A DNA stretch of 64,000 nt, taken from Clostridia bacterium. GTDB taxonomy: Bacteria; Bacillota; Clostridia; Oscillospirales; Acutalibacteraceae. The stretch lies in contig JAFZUV010000018.1 of NCBI GenBank assembly GCA_017618135.1, forward strand, positions 124,001 through 188,000, written 5' to 3'. The notes beneath the pieces were generated by a model. That model saw only the letters and a list, made by a program, of their open reading frames with translations, was not told where the DNA came from and made no database searches. A program made the translations under genes and the position numbers. Positions 54,671 through 61,794 of the stretch are shown here, in pieces (positions within the stretch are counted from its first letter, which is position 1; each line of letters opens with the position of its first letter).

Positions 54671-54701
54671 AAATACTCCTTTTGCTAAATGGCGCGAAAT
54701 C

Positions 54702-55886
54702 TTAATGGTGGAATAGGCGCATACCGGTAAACGACATTATCATATCGTATTTATTTGAACATTCTACAACAAGATCGTCGCGTATTGATCCGCCCGGTTC
54801 TGCTATGTATTTAACGCCGCTTAAGTGGGCACGCTCAATATTGTCATCGAACGGGAAAAATGCGTCAGAGCCGAGAGATACGCCGTCTATTGTGTCAAGA
54901 TATTCGCGCTGTTCCGCTTTGGTAAACGGCTCCGGCCTTACCGTAAAGTATTTCTGCCAGTTGCCGTCTGCGCAAACATCTTCTTCATTTTGATTTATGT
55001 AACCGTCTATAACATTATCACGGTCAGGTCTGCCGAGATTAGGCTTAAAGGGAAGATTCAATACCTTGTCAGCCTGCCTTAAGAACCAGGTGTCCGCCTT
55101 AGTTCCGGCAAGTCGTGTGCAGTGTATTCTTGACTGCTGACCGGCGCCTACTCCTATAGCCTGACCGTCCACAGCGTAACAAACCGAGTTGGACTGCGTA
55201 TATTTGAGGGTTATAAGAGCAACTATTAAATCGCGTATCGCCGAATCAGGTAATTTTTTGTTTTCAGTTACAATATTTGAGAGTAACTCACGGTTAATTT
55301 TAAAATTATTTCTGCCCTGCTCAAAGGTTATGCCGAAAACCTGTTTTGTTTCCTTTTGATCAGGTATATAATCCGGGTCTATCTTAACAATGTTATAATT
55401 ACCGTTACGCTTGCTTTTTAGAATTTCAAGTGCTTCCGGCTCAAATCCCGGGGCAATAATACCGTCCGACACTTCGCGTTTTATCATTCTTGCGGTCGTT
55501 ACATCGCAAATATCCGAAAGTGCTACCCAATCACCAAAAGAACACATCCTGTCGGTCCCGCGTGCGCGCGCATAAGCGCAGGCGAGGAGAGATTCGTCAA
55601 GTCCTGTTATATCGTCAACAAAGCATGCCCTTTTAAGTTTGTCTGACAGCGGTATACCAACAGCGGCGGAAGTGGGACTTACATGTTTAAATGATGTAAC
55701 TGCCGGAAGCCCCGTAGCTTCTTTCAGCTCTTTTACAAGCTGCCATGAATTAAAGGCGTCGAGAAAATTTATGTATCCCGGTCTGCCGCTCAGAATTTTT
55801 ATCGGCAGGTCGCTTCCGTCTTGCATATATATTTTTGAGGGCTTCTGGTTCGGGTTGCAGCCGTATTTAAGTTCAAATTCTTTCAT
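54702..55886 (-). CDS. purH: AICAR transformylase, stand-alone (PurH C-terminal half)
   Basis: This 394-residue protein corresponds to the formyltransferase half of bifunctional PurH. It transfers formyl from 10-formyl-tetrahydrofolate to AICAR. The Lys-His pair of the active site is in SFKHVSPTSAAVG (about 66-78); TLKYTQSNSVCYAVDGQAIGVGAGQQSRIHC and the C-terminal VKYIAEPGGSIRDD match the family. The N-terminal IMP cyclohydrolase domain (MGS-like) is absent. The missing step is probably supplied by the next gene (PurO type). It starts after AAGGAGATAAAACAA. Confidence 0.92.
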   Translation of the reverse strand: MKEFELKYGCNPNQKPSKIYMQDGSDLPIKILSGRPGYINFLDAFNSWQLVKELKEATGLPAVTSFKHVSPTSAAVGIPLSDKLKRACFVDDITGLDESLLACAYARARGTDRMCSFGDWVALSDICDVTTARMIKREVSDGIIAPGFEPEALEILKSKRNGNYNIVKIDPDYIPDQKETKQVFGITFEQGRNNFKINRELLSNIVTENKKLPDSAIRDLIVALITLKYTQSNSVCYAVDGQAIGVGAGQQSRIHCTRLAGTKADTWFLRQADKVLNLPFKPNLGRPDRDNVIDGYINQNEEDVCADGNWQKYFTVRPEPFTKAEQREYLDTIDGVSLGSDAFFPFDDNIERAHLSGVKYIAEPGGSIRDDLVVECSNKYDMIMSFTGMRLFHH

Positions 55887-55907
55887 TTGTTTTATCTCCT
55901 TAATAAT

Positions 55908-56627
55908 TTACTTCATTTTATTTATAATTCGGCTTTCGGTTTTACCCGATTTAAGGTTGGTATAGCGTACATAAAGAGAAATTTTATTGTCGCTGTCAAG
56001 AGCGTTCCAAAGCCTGTCCGTAAACTCGGTTATATCATTTTTGATTTTAATTCGTTCCGGTTCACCCCGGAATGTAGGTATCGGGTTGCCGTCCGTTATA
56101 TAGGTGTGTATGAAATGACCGAGTCCTGCCATCGCCGGATAGCAAAAAGTATATCTAGCGCAGTCGCTGCCGATGTCGTCAATAGATTTTAAAATGCTCA
56201 TTTGGTATGTGAAATCGCCGTGTGCAAAGGTTATCATACCGCTGATTCGCGGAGTGAAGTTCGGTGCGTCAGGTTCAAAAGCGCGTGCGGCGAGCGAGTC
56301 GCTGAAGGAAATACCGCCTTTAAGACCTTCATATATGGTGTCGGTCTGGTCTCCGTTGGTAACTATAAGGTTGTTTTCGTATTGCCGCACCGCGGCGTAG
56401 ATTATAAGGCTCGGATCCTCTACCTTTGACGCGTCAAACGGCTTAGTAAACACAGTGCCGTCTTTCTCGGCAAAAATCCTGTTGCGTGAATTTGCACTTC
56501 TTCCCATTATGAAATACGCGGCGACGGCGTTCTCCCCGTCCTCACTTTTGCCGAGAACTATGCCGCGACCCACATAAGGGTTTCCGTCAATCAACTCTCC
56601 AATGTCGTTTACCTTATAAATTTCCAT
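55908..56627 (-). CDS. purO: PurO-type IMP cyclohydrolase
   Basis: A 239-residue protein of the archaeal-type IMP cyclohydrolase family, which closes the ring of FAICAR to IMP. Recognisable parts are GNPYVGRGIVLGKSEDGENAVAAYFIMGRSANSRNRIF and ARTFEPDAPNFTPRISGM-like sequence (here ARAFEPDAPNFTPRISGM). Its place directly after the lone AICAR transformylase supports the role. The start overlaps purN by 14 bases and has AGAGGATAG upstream. The call rests on fold-level resemblance plus context. Confidence 0.82.
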   Translation of the reverse strand: MEIYKVNDIGELIDGNPYVGRGIVLGKSEDGENAVAAYFIMGRSANSRNRIFAEKDGTVFTKPFDASKVEDPSLIIYAAVRQYENNLIVTNGDQTDTIYEGLKGGISFSDSLAARAFEPDAPNFTPRISGMITFAHGDFTYQMSILKSIDDIGSDCARYTFCYPAMAGLGHFIHTYITDGNPIPTFRGEPERIKIKNDITEFTDRLWNALDSDNKISLYVRYTNLKSGKTESRIINKMK

Positions 56628-57228
56628 TGTTTACTATCCTCTCTGAAATTATTTCCACGGCTTTCGGAAGAATTATCCATTCTGCCTGCCGCATAACTCT
56701 TTTTTGGAGCTTTTCGGGTGTGTCGTTCGGGTAAACTCTTACAGCCTTTTGTTCTATTATTTCTCCGCCATCGGGGATTTCGTTTACAAAATGCACAGTG
56801 GCGCCCGTAACCTTAACGCCTTTTCTAAGCACCGCTTCGTGAACTCGCAGTCCGAAAAAACCTTCTCCGCAGAAAGAAGGTATCAGCGACGGATGAACAT
56901 TTATAATGCGGTTTTTAAAAGTTTCAGTAAATTCGCGGCTTAAAATTACCATAAATCCGGCAAGCACAATAAGGTCGGTGTTATTATCTTTCAAAACATC
57001 TATTATTCGTTTTTCGAATTTCTTGCCGTAATCTTGCCTTGTTATTAAAGCGGTTTTAATTCCTGCCTCTTCAGCGCGTATAAGAGCATATGCGTCTTTC
57101 TTGTTTGAAATGACAAGCGTTATTTCTCCGCTTTTTATAACACCTGATTTTTGCGCGTCGATTATTGCTTGTAAATTGGTTCCGCCGCCTGACACGAGCA
57201 CTGCTATTCTGGCTTTTTTGTTTTTCAT
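56614..57228 (-). CDS. purN: Phosphoribosylglycinamide formyltransferase
   Basis: PurN formylates GAR with 10-formyl-tetrahydrofolate (third step). The 204-residue protein begins ARIAVLVSGGGTNLQAIID; the catalytic Asn/His/Asp are in RIINVHPSLIPSF and TGATVHFVNEIPDGGEII. ATG 57228 follows GAGGAAGAAT, 8 bases after purM. Confidence 0.95.
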   Translation of the reverse strand: MKNKKARIAVLVSGGGTNLQAIIDAQKSGVIKSGEITLVISNKKDAYALIRAEEAGIKTALITRQDYGKKFEKRIIDVLKDNNTDLIVLAGFMVILSREFTETFKNRIINVHPSLIPSFCGEGFFGLRVHEAVLRKGVKVTGATVHFVNEIPDGGEIIEQKAVRVYPNDTPEKLQKRVMRQAEWIILPKAVEIISERIVNNGNL

Positions 57229-57236
57229 ATTCTTCC

Positions 57237-58280
57237 TCAGATTATGTTAATTTTATCTTTTCCGCTTGATATTTTTCCGATAACATAGGCGTTCTCGCCA
57301 TTTGCTTTTAATATTTCAAGCGCGGCTTTCTCGTCTTCCGGCGAAACGACTATACTCATTCCGACGCCCATATTAAATGTGTTGAACATATCGTGTTCGG
57401 ATATATTTCCGACTTTGGCAATCAGCCTGAAAATCGGAAGTATCCTAACAGAGTCTTTTATGATTTCGGCACAAAGACCACCCGGTATGCTTCGCGGAAT
57501 ATTTTCGTAAAATCCTCCGCCGGTTATATGAGATATTCCCTTGACTGATACTTTTTCAATCAGTGCCAGTACCGGTTTTACATAAATTTTTGTAGGTGTA
57601 AGCAAAGCTTCGCCGAGAGATTTTCCTCCGAGTTCTTCAAGAGGAGTTTTAATATTTGAGTTTTCCACATCAAAAACCTTTCGTACCAGTGAAAACCCGT
57701 TTGAATGAACGCCGGACGAGGGGAGAGCAATGACAATATCGCCCTCTCTCATAGTATTATTATCTATTATTTTGTTTTTGTCCACTATGCCTGTGCAGTA
57801 ACCGGCTAAGTCGTACTCGTCCTCAGGATAAAATCCGGGCATTTCCGCGGTTTCTCCGCCTATCAGCGCCGCGCCCGACTGAACACAACCGTCACAAATA
57901 CCCTTTACTATATCGGCAATCTTTTCCGGTGTGTTTTTACCGCAGGCAATATAGTCAAGAAAAAACAACGGTTTCGCGCCGCAGCAAATTATATCGTTAA
58001 CGCACATTGCAACACAGTCAACACCAACGGTATCGTGCTTGTTAAGTAAAAAAGCCAGTTTAAGCTTGGTACCAACACCGTCTGTACCTGATACAAGAAC
58101 GGGATTTGCTATTCCCGCAAGGTCGAGCGAAAAAAGCCCGCCGAAACCGCCGATACTGTCCTTAACTCCGGGGGTGGCGGTTCGTGCAATATGTTTTTTC
58201 ATAAGCTCAACCGCCTTATATCCGGCGGTTATATCAACTCCCGCCTTGGCATATGCGTCAGATTTTGATTTTAAATTCAT
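57237..58280 (-). CDS. purM: Phosphoribosylformylglycinamidine cyclo-ligase (AIR synthetase)
   Basis: PurM closes the imidazole ring of AIR with ATP (fifth step). The 347-residue protein shows [69 protein letters not shown] and [13 protein letters not shown], all canonical. It begins 4 bases past the purF stop with AAGGAATAGCAAA upstream, so it is probably co-translated with purF. Confidence 0.96.
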   Translation of the reverse strand: MNLKSKSDAYAKAGVDITAGYKAVELMKKHIARTATPGVKDSIGGFGGLFSLDLAGIANPVLVSGTDGVGTKLKLAFLLNKHDTVGVDCVAMCVNDIICCGAKPLFFLDYIACGKNTPEKIADIVKGICDGCVQSGAALIGGETAEMPGFYPEDEYDLAGYCTGIVDKNKIIDNNTMREGDIVIALPSSGVHSNGFSLVRKVFDVENSNIKTPLEELGGKSLGEALLTPTKIYVKPVLALIEKVSVKGISHITGGGFYENIPRSIPGGLCAEIIKDSVRILPIFRLIAKVGNISEHDMFNTFNMGVGMSIVVSPEDEKAALEILKANGENAYVIGKISSGKDKINII

Positions 58281-58284
58281 TTTG

Positions 58285-59706
58285 CTATTCCTTTCCGTTC
58301 CAGCAATATGTGCATAACTTGCAGGTGGGAAGCCCGATCGCTTTTTCTACGCCCTCAAGGGACTGAAATTCCAAAGATGCAAGGTGTAGTTTTTCGCAAA
58401 TCCTCTTTCTGAGATTTTTGCCGCGTTCGGTTTTCCCGTCACTGTATTCATCAATATACTTGAAACCGTCTTCACCCTCAAGTTCCATTATTACTCTTCT
58501 CGCAATAAGCTCCATATCGCTTGTGGCACGGGAAAAATTAAGGTATTTACAACCGTACATAATCGGAGGACAGGCAGAGCGCATATGAACCTCTTTTGCG
58601 CCGTTATTGTATAAAAATTCTACCGTTTCACGAAGCTGAGTGCCGCGCACTATTGAATCGTCTACAAAAAGTAAACGCTTGTTTTCTATCAGCTCGATTA
58701 CCGGTATTTGTTTCATTTTTGCAATCTTATCGCGTTTGTTTTGAACAGTAGGCATAAAGCTTCTGCTCCATGACGGCGTATATTTTATAAAAGCGCGAGC
58801 AAAAGGTATACCGCTTTTGTTTGAATATCCTATTGCGTGAGGAGTACCGGAATCGGGCATTCCCCCCACATAATCAACCTCCGTATTGTTTTTGAGCAAC
58901 TCGTCGTTTTCCGCCATAATGGCGCCGTTGCGATAACGCATAACTTCTACATTAACGCCTTCATACCTCGAGGTGGGGTATCCGTAATAGCTCCAGAGAA
59001 ATGAGCATATTCTCATTTCTTTTTCGGGTGCTTTTAGCTGTTTTACTTCATTTGCCGTAATACAGATTATCTCGCCGGGACCTAATTCTTTTTCGTCCTC
59101 ATAGCCAAGCTTTTGATACGCAAAGTTTTCAAATGAAATGCAGTAACCGTCCTCACGGCGACCTACAAGAATGGGCAGTCTGCCCTTAAAATCTCTTGCC
59201 GCAATTATTCTGCCGTCATCTGTCAGAATAAGAATGGAAGCCGTACCATCTATCAAACTTTGCGCGAAGCTTATGCCTTCCACGAAGCCCTCTTTCTGGC
59301 TTATAAGTGCGGCTAAAAGCTCGGTGGAGTTTATGTTTCCTCCGGTTTGGGCACTGAAATGACCGCCTGAGGAGATATAGTTTTCTATAAGCTCCTTTGT
59401 ATTGTTTATAATACCTATCATACAAATTGCGTATGCGCCAAGCTTTGACCGAATAAGAAGAGGCTGAGGGTCGTAATCGCTTATAATACCTATTGCCGAA
59501 CAACCCTTCATTTCTTCCTTTACATGCTCAAAGCGCGTGCGAAAAGGGGAATTTTCAATGCTGTGAATATCCCTTTGCAATCCGTTTTTCCTGTCCCACG
59601 CCGCCATACCTGCGCGGCGTGTGCCGAGATGAGAATGATAATCCGTTCCGAAAAATACATCCTCAACCGCGTCGTGTTTGCTTACTGCGCCAAAAAAACC
59701 GCCCAT
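58285..59706 (-). CDS. purF: Amidophosphoribosyltransferase homologue lacking the N-terminal Cys
   Basis: PurF normally makes phosphoribosylamine from PRPP and glutamine. This 473-residue protein has a clear phosphoribosyltransferase domain with the PRPP loop [13 protein letters not shown] (about 345-357), [19 protein letters not shown], and cysteines placed as in the Fe-S type PurF (C234, C379/C386, C462, C465). The N-terminus, fixed by AAGGAGGACAT before ATG 59706, reads [10 protein letters not shown]: residue 2 is Gly, where the processed enzyme needs a catalytic Cys. The usual RYST and HNGNL glutamine-site motifs are also missing (ISDYDP and CMIGIINN instead). It may use free ammonia. It is third in the operon. 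Confidence 0.88.
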   Translation of the reverse strand: MGGFFGAVSKHDAVEDVFFGTDYHSHLGTRRAGMAAWDRKNGLQRDIHSIENSPFRTRFEHVKEEMKGCSAIGIISDYDPQPLLIRSKLGAYAICMIGIINNTKELIENYISSGGHFSAQTGGNINSTELLAALISQKEGFVEGISFAQSLIDGTASILILTDDGRIIAARDFKGRLPILVGRREDGYCISFENFAYQKLGYEDEKELGPGEIICITANEVKQLKAPEKEMRICSFLWSYYGYPTSRYEGVNVEVMRYRNGAIMAENDELLKNNTEVDYVGGMPDSGTPHAIGYSNKSGIPFARAFIKYTPSWSRSFMPTVQNKRDKIAKMKQIPVIELIENKRLLFVDDSIVRGTQLRETVEFLYNNGAKEVHMRSACPPIMYGCKYLNFSRATSDMELIARRVIMELEGEDGFKYIDEYSDGKTERGKNLRKRICEKLHLASLEFQSLEGVEKAIGLPTCKLCTYCWNGKE

Positions 59707-59715
59707 ATGTCCTCC

Positions 59716-60426
59716 TTAGTCTCCGAAAACTCTGCGCATCATTTCGTTGTATGCGTCTTCAACTCCGCCCATATCACGGCGAAATCTGTCTTTATCCAGC
59801 TTTTCATTTGTATCGGCGTCCCAGAATCTGCAGGTATCGGGGGAGATTTCGTCGGCTAAAACAATAGTGCCGTCGGACAGTCTACCAAACTCAAGCTTAA
59901 AATCAACGAGTTTTACATTTAACTTTATAAAATACGCTTTCAGAATTTCGTTTACCTTAAACGCCAATTCCTTTATTCTTTCAATTTCTTCTCTGGTTGC
60001 AAGCTTTAAAGCAACAGCGTGATAACTGTTTATAAGAGGGTCGTGCAAATCATCATTTTTATATGAAAACTCAATGGTCGCCTCGTCGAATACAATTCCT
60101 TCTTCGACACCGTAGCGTTTTGAAAAAGAACCCGCTGAAATATTGCGTATAATAACTTCAAGCGGTACTATGCTTACCTTTTTAACTACAGTCTCTCTGT
60201 CGTCTAATTCTTTTACAAAATGTGTCGGCACACCCTGCTTTTCGAGAATTTGCATAAAAAAGTTGGTCATACGGTTGTTTATGGCACCCTTGCCGGTTAT
60301 GGTGCCCTTTTTAAGACCGTCGAGCGCGGTCGCATCGTCTTTGTAGGAAACTATTACCTCGTCTGCGTTTTCGGTGGCAAATACCTTCTTTGCCTTGCCT
60401 TCGTAAAGTTGCTTTAGCTTACTCAT
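59716..60426 (-). CDS. purC: SAICAR synthetase
   Basis: PurC joins CAIR and aspartate with ATP (eighth step). The 236-residue protein shows [11 protein letters not shown] at the start, [39 protein letters not shown] and [14 protein letters not shown], all family signatures. It starts in a TAATG junction with purE after GGAGGAAAAATA. Confidence 0.96.
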   Translation of the reverse strand: MSKLKQLYEGKAKKVFATENADEVIVSYKDDATALDGLKKGTITGKGAINNRMTNFFMQILEKQGVPTHFVKELDDRETVVKKVSIVPLEVIIRNISAGSFSKRYGVEEGIVFDEATIEFSYKNDDLHDPLINSYHAVALKLATREEIERIKELAFKVNEILKAYFIKLNVKLVDFKLEFGRLSDGTIVLADEISPDTCRFWDADTNEKLDKDRFRRDMGGVEDAYNEMMRRVFGD

Positions 60427-60911
60427 TATTTTTCCTCCGTAAGTTTTCTGTTTTTCTCTATTACCGCCTCACGGTCGGCGGCGCGCCGGGCGGCAAGCTT
60501 TTTCGCAATAGCGGCGTCACTTATTGCTAAAATCTCTGCGGCAAGCAGTGCGGCGTTTGCGCCGCCGTTTATCGCTACTGTTGCTACCGGTATGCCGGAA
60601 GGCATTTGAACGGTAGAAAGAAGCGCGTCCAAACCATCAAGGTTTGCAGACGCGCATGGTATGCCTATTACCGGTAGTGTAGTATTCGCGGCGATAGCGC
60701 CGGCGAGATGTGCCGCCATACCCGCGGCGGCAATTATGGCGCCAAAACCGTTCTCTCTGGCGCCGGAGGCAAACGCTTTTGCCTCATCGGGTGTGCGGTG
60801 TGCTGAAAAAATATGCGCCTCATAAGGAATGTTGAGGCTTTTAAGCGTGTCCATCGCCTTTTGGACGATCGGCATATCGCTGTCGCTTCCCATAACAATA
60901 CCGATTTTCAT
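60426..60911 (-). CDS. purE: N5-CAIR mutase, PurE
   Basis: PurE carboxylates or isomerises at the AIR/CAIR step. The 161-residue protein shows [36 protein letters not shown] and [26 protein letters not shown]. The ATG at 60911 follows AAAAGGAGAAAGCTT; the frame extends 11 codons upstream but these lie in the riboswitch expression platform. No purK is in the operon, so its N5-CAIR source, if needed, lies elsewhere. It is the first gene under the ZTP riboswitch. Confidence 0.94.
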   Translation of the reverse strand: MKIGIVMGSDSDMPIVQKAMDTLKSLNIPYEAHIFSAHRTPDEAKAFASGARENGFGAIIAAAGMAAHLAGAIAANTTLPVIGIPCASANLDGLDALLSTVQMPSGIPVATVAINGGANAALLAAEILAISDAAIAKKLAARRAADREAVIEKNRKLTEEK

Positions 60912-60937
60912 AAGCTTTCTCCTTTTTAAAATATAAA

Positions 60938-60969
60938 GACACACCTAACCTGTGCGGTTCGGGTGTGCC
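60938..60969 (-). terminator. Riboswitch terminator ahead of purE
   Basis: On the minus strand GGCACACC and AACC pair with GGTT and GGTGTGTC around loop GCACA (60969-60938), followed by TTTATATTTT. Its first arm begins at the very 3' end of the ZTP aptamer, so ligand binding can prevent the hairpin and turn the operon on. Confidence 0.75.
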
Positions 60970-61036
60970 CAGACGGTCGGCGTATTTTTAACCCTTACTC
61001 CCATGTGGTTTTCCACTTACCGTCAGTCATAAGGGA
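60966..61036 (-). promoter_or_regulatory. ZTP/ZMP (pfl) riboswitch controlling the purine operon
   Basis: Read on the minus strand, the leader contains ACTGACGG, then GTGGAAAACCACATGGGAG, then CCGACCGTCTGGGCA, the conserved order and sequence of the pfl motif. ZTP and ZMP (AICAR ribotide) build up when 10-formyl-tetrahydrofolate is short. The aptamer then lets transcription pass the terminator at 60938-60969. It heads an operon that contains both folate-dependent enzymes (PurN and the AICAR transformylase), which fits the known logic of this riboswitch. Confidence 0.92.
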
Positions 61037-61043
61037 CATGCTC

Positions 61044-61073
61044 ATTATACCATATTAAGTAAAATAGTGTCAA
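61044..61073 (-). promoter_or_regulatory. Promoter of the purine operon
   Basis: Minus strand consensus -35 TTGACA (61073-61068), 18-base spacer, consensus -10 TATAAT (61049-61044). The predicted start near 61037 is directly before the ZTP aptamer. Confidence 0.8.
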
Positions 61074-61167
61074 GATTTAACCTCTATTATTTTAACTTTC
61101 TACATTTAAAACAAAAAAGGCGCCGATATACATTAAAAAGATGTTTTATTTAACGGATATAACAGAC

Positions 61168-61196
61168 CCGGCGGCAGAGATTTTATCTGCCGCCGG
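61168..61196. other. Perfect hairpin between the pur and uvrB promoters
   Basis: CCGGCGGCAGA (61168-61178) and its complement TCTGCCGCCGG (61186-61196) form an 11-bp GC-rich stem with a seven-base loop. There is no T-run on either side, so a terminator is unlikely; it lies upstream of the uvrB -35 and could be a protein-binding or insulating element. I see no gene in 61074-61210. Confidence 0.55.
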
Positions 61197-61210
61197 TAAT
61201 AACGAATTGT

Positions 61211-61239
61211 TTGACTTAAGTTTTAAAATAGGTTATAGT
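61211..61239 (+). promoter_or_regulatory. Promoter of uvrB
   Basis: -35 TTGACT (61211-61216), 17-base spacer, -10 TATAGT (61234-61239). Predicted start near 61246, about 20 bases before the GTG. Confidence 0.75.
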
Positions 61240-61265
61240 ACTAACAAGGTAAAGAAGGTGAAAGT

Positions 61266-61595
61266 GTGGCGGACAGGTTCAAATTGGTATCAAACTACAA
61301 GCCTACCGGCGACCAGCCCGAAGCGATAGATAAGCTGGTAGAGGGCTTAAACGCGGGCGACCGTGAGCAGGTTTTACTCGGTGTTACCGGTTCGGGTAAG
61401 ACCTTTACAATGGCAAATATTATCGAGCGTGTAAACCGCCCGACGCTTGTTCTTGCTCACAATAAAACCCTTGCCGCACAACTGTGCTCAGAGTTCCGCG
61501 AATTCTTCCCTGAGAACGCGGTTGAGTATTTTGTTTCCTACCGCTCGTTATGCACTAAAACCCGTGATTTTATGCGGTTTTTCGGGACTATATAA
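61266..61595 (+). pseudogene. uvrB: uvrB, truncated after about 92 residues
   Basis: The first 92 residues are unmistakably UvrB, the damage-recognition helicase of nucleotide excision repair: [24 protein letters not shown], Walker [11 protein letters not shown] (about 39-48) and [33 protein letters not shown] normal UvrB goes on with YDYYQPEAYVP and about 560 more residues. Here, from base 61542, the frame gives unrelated residues ([17 protein letters not shown]) and a stop. The start is GTG 61266 after AAGGTGAAA. The fragment keeps its promoter and start but cannot make a working protein. Probable insertion or recombination junction at 61541/61542; the rest of uvrB is not in the window. Confidence 0.9.
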
Positions 61596-61612
61596 CAAAA
61601 ATAACACATCAT

Positions 61613-61630
61613 AAAACCAGAAAAACCAGA
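61613..61630 (+). repeat. Two tandem copies of AAAACCAGA
   Basis: The 9-base unit occurs twice without a gap, 72 bases past the uvrB break. Short tandem sites near an element end can be recombinase arm sites; here that is only a suggestion. Confidence 0.4.
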
Positions 61631-61639
61631 TAAATTTGT

Positions 61640-61677
61640 GACCTAAATTCGTGTAATGCGAGTTTAGGTCTTATTTT
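61640..61677 (+). terminator. Terminator downstream of the truncated uvrB
   Basis: GACCTAAA (61640-61647) pairs with TTTAGGTC (61663-61670), with a CG/CG pair inside, followed by TTATTTT. It should block uvrB-promoter transcripts from entering the adhesin gene. Confidence 0.65.
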
Positions 61678-61697
61678 ATCGTAATGTATTTTGTTTG

Positions 61698-61725
61698 TTG
61701 CCCGTTAGGAAAGGTGTGATATCTA
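61698..61725 (+). promoter_or_regulatory. Possible promoter of the surface-protein gene
   Basis: -35 TTGCCC (61698-61703), 16-base spacer, -10 TATCTA (61720-61725). The leader of about 60 bases before ATG 61795 would contain no gene. A weak match. Confidence 0.35.
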
Positions 61726-61794
61726 AAAAAGATGTTGTAATGCGGCGGTGGGTGTTGCTCGCCTTCGCTGATTTGATACAAGGGAGATCTTTAA

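Noticed and set aside
61141..61329. A 62-codon plus-strand frame before uvrB
   Set aside because: It spans the GC-rich hairpin and the uvrB promoter and overlaps the uvrB start in another frame; no ribosome-binding site.
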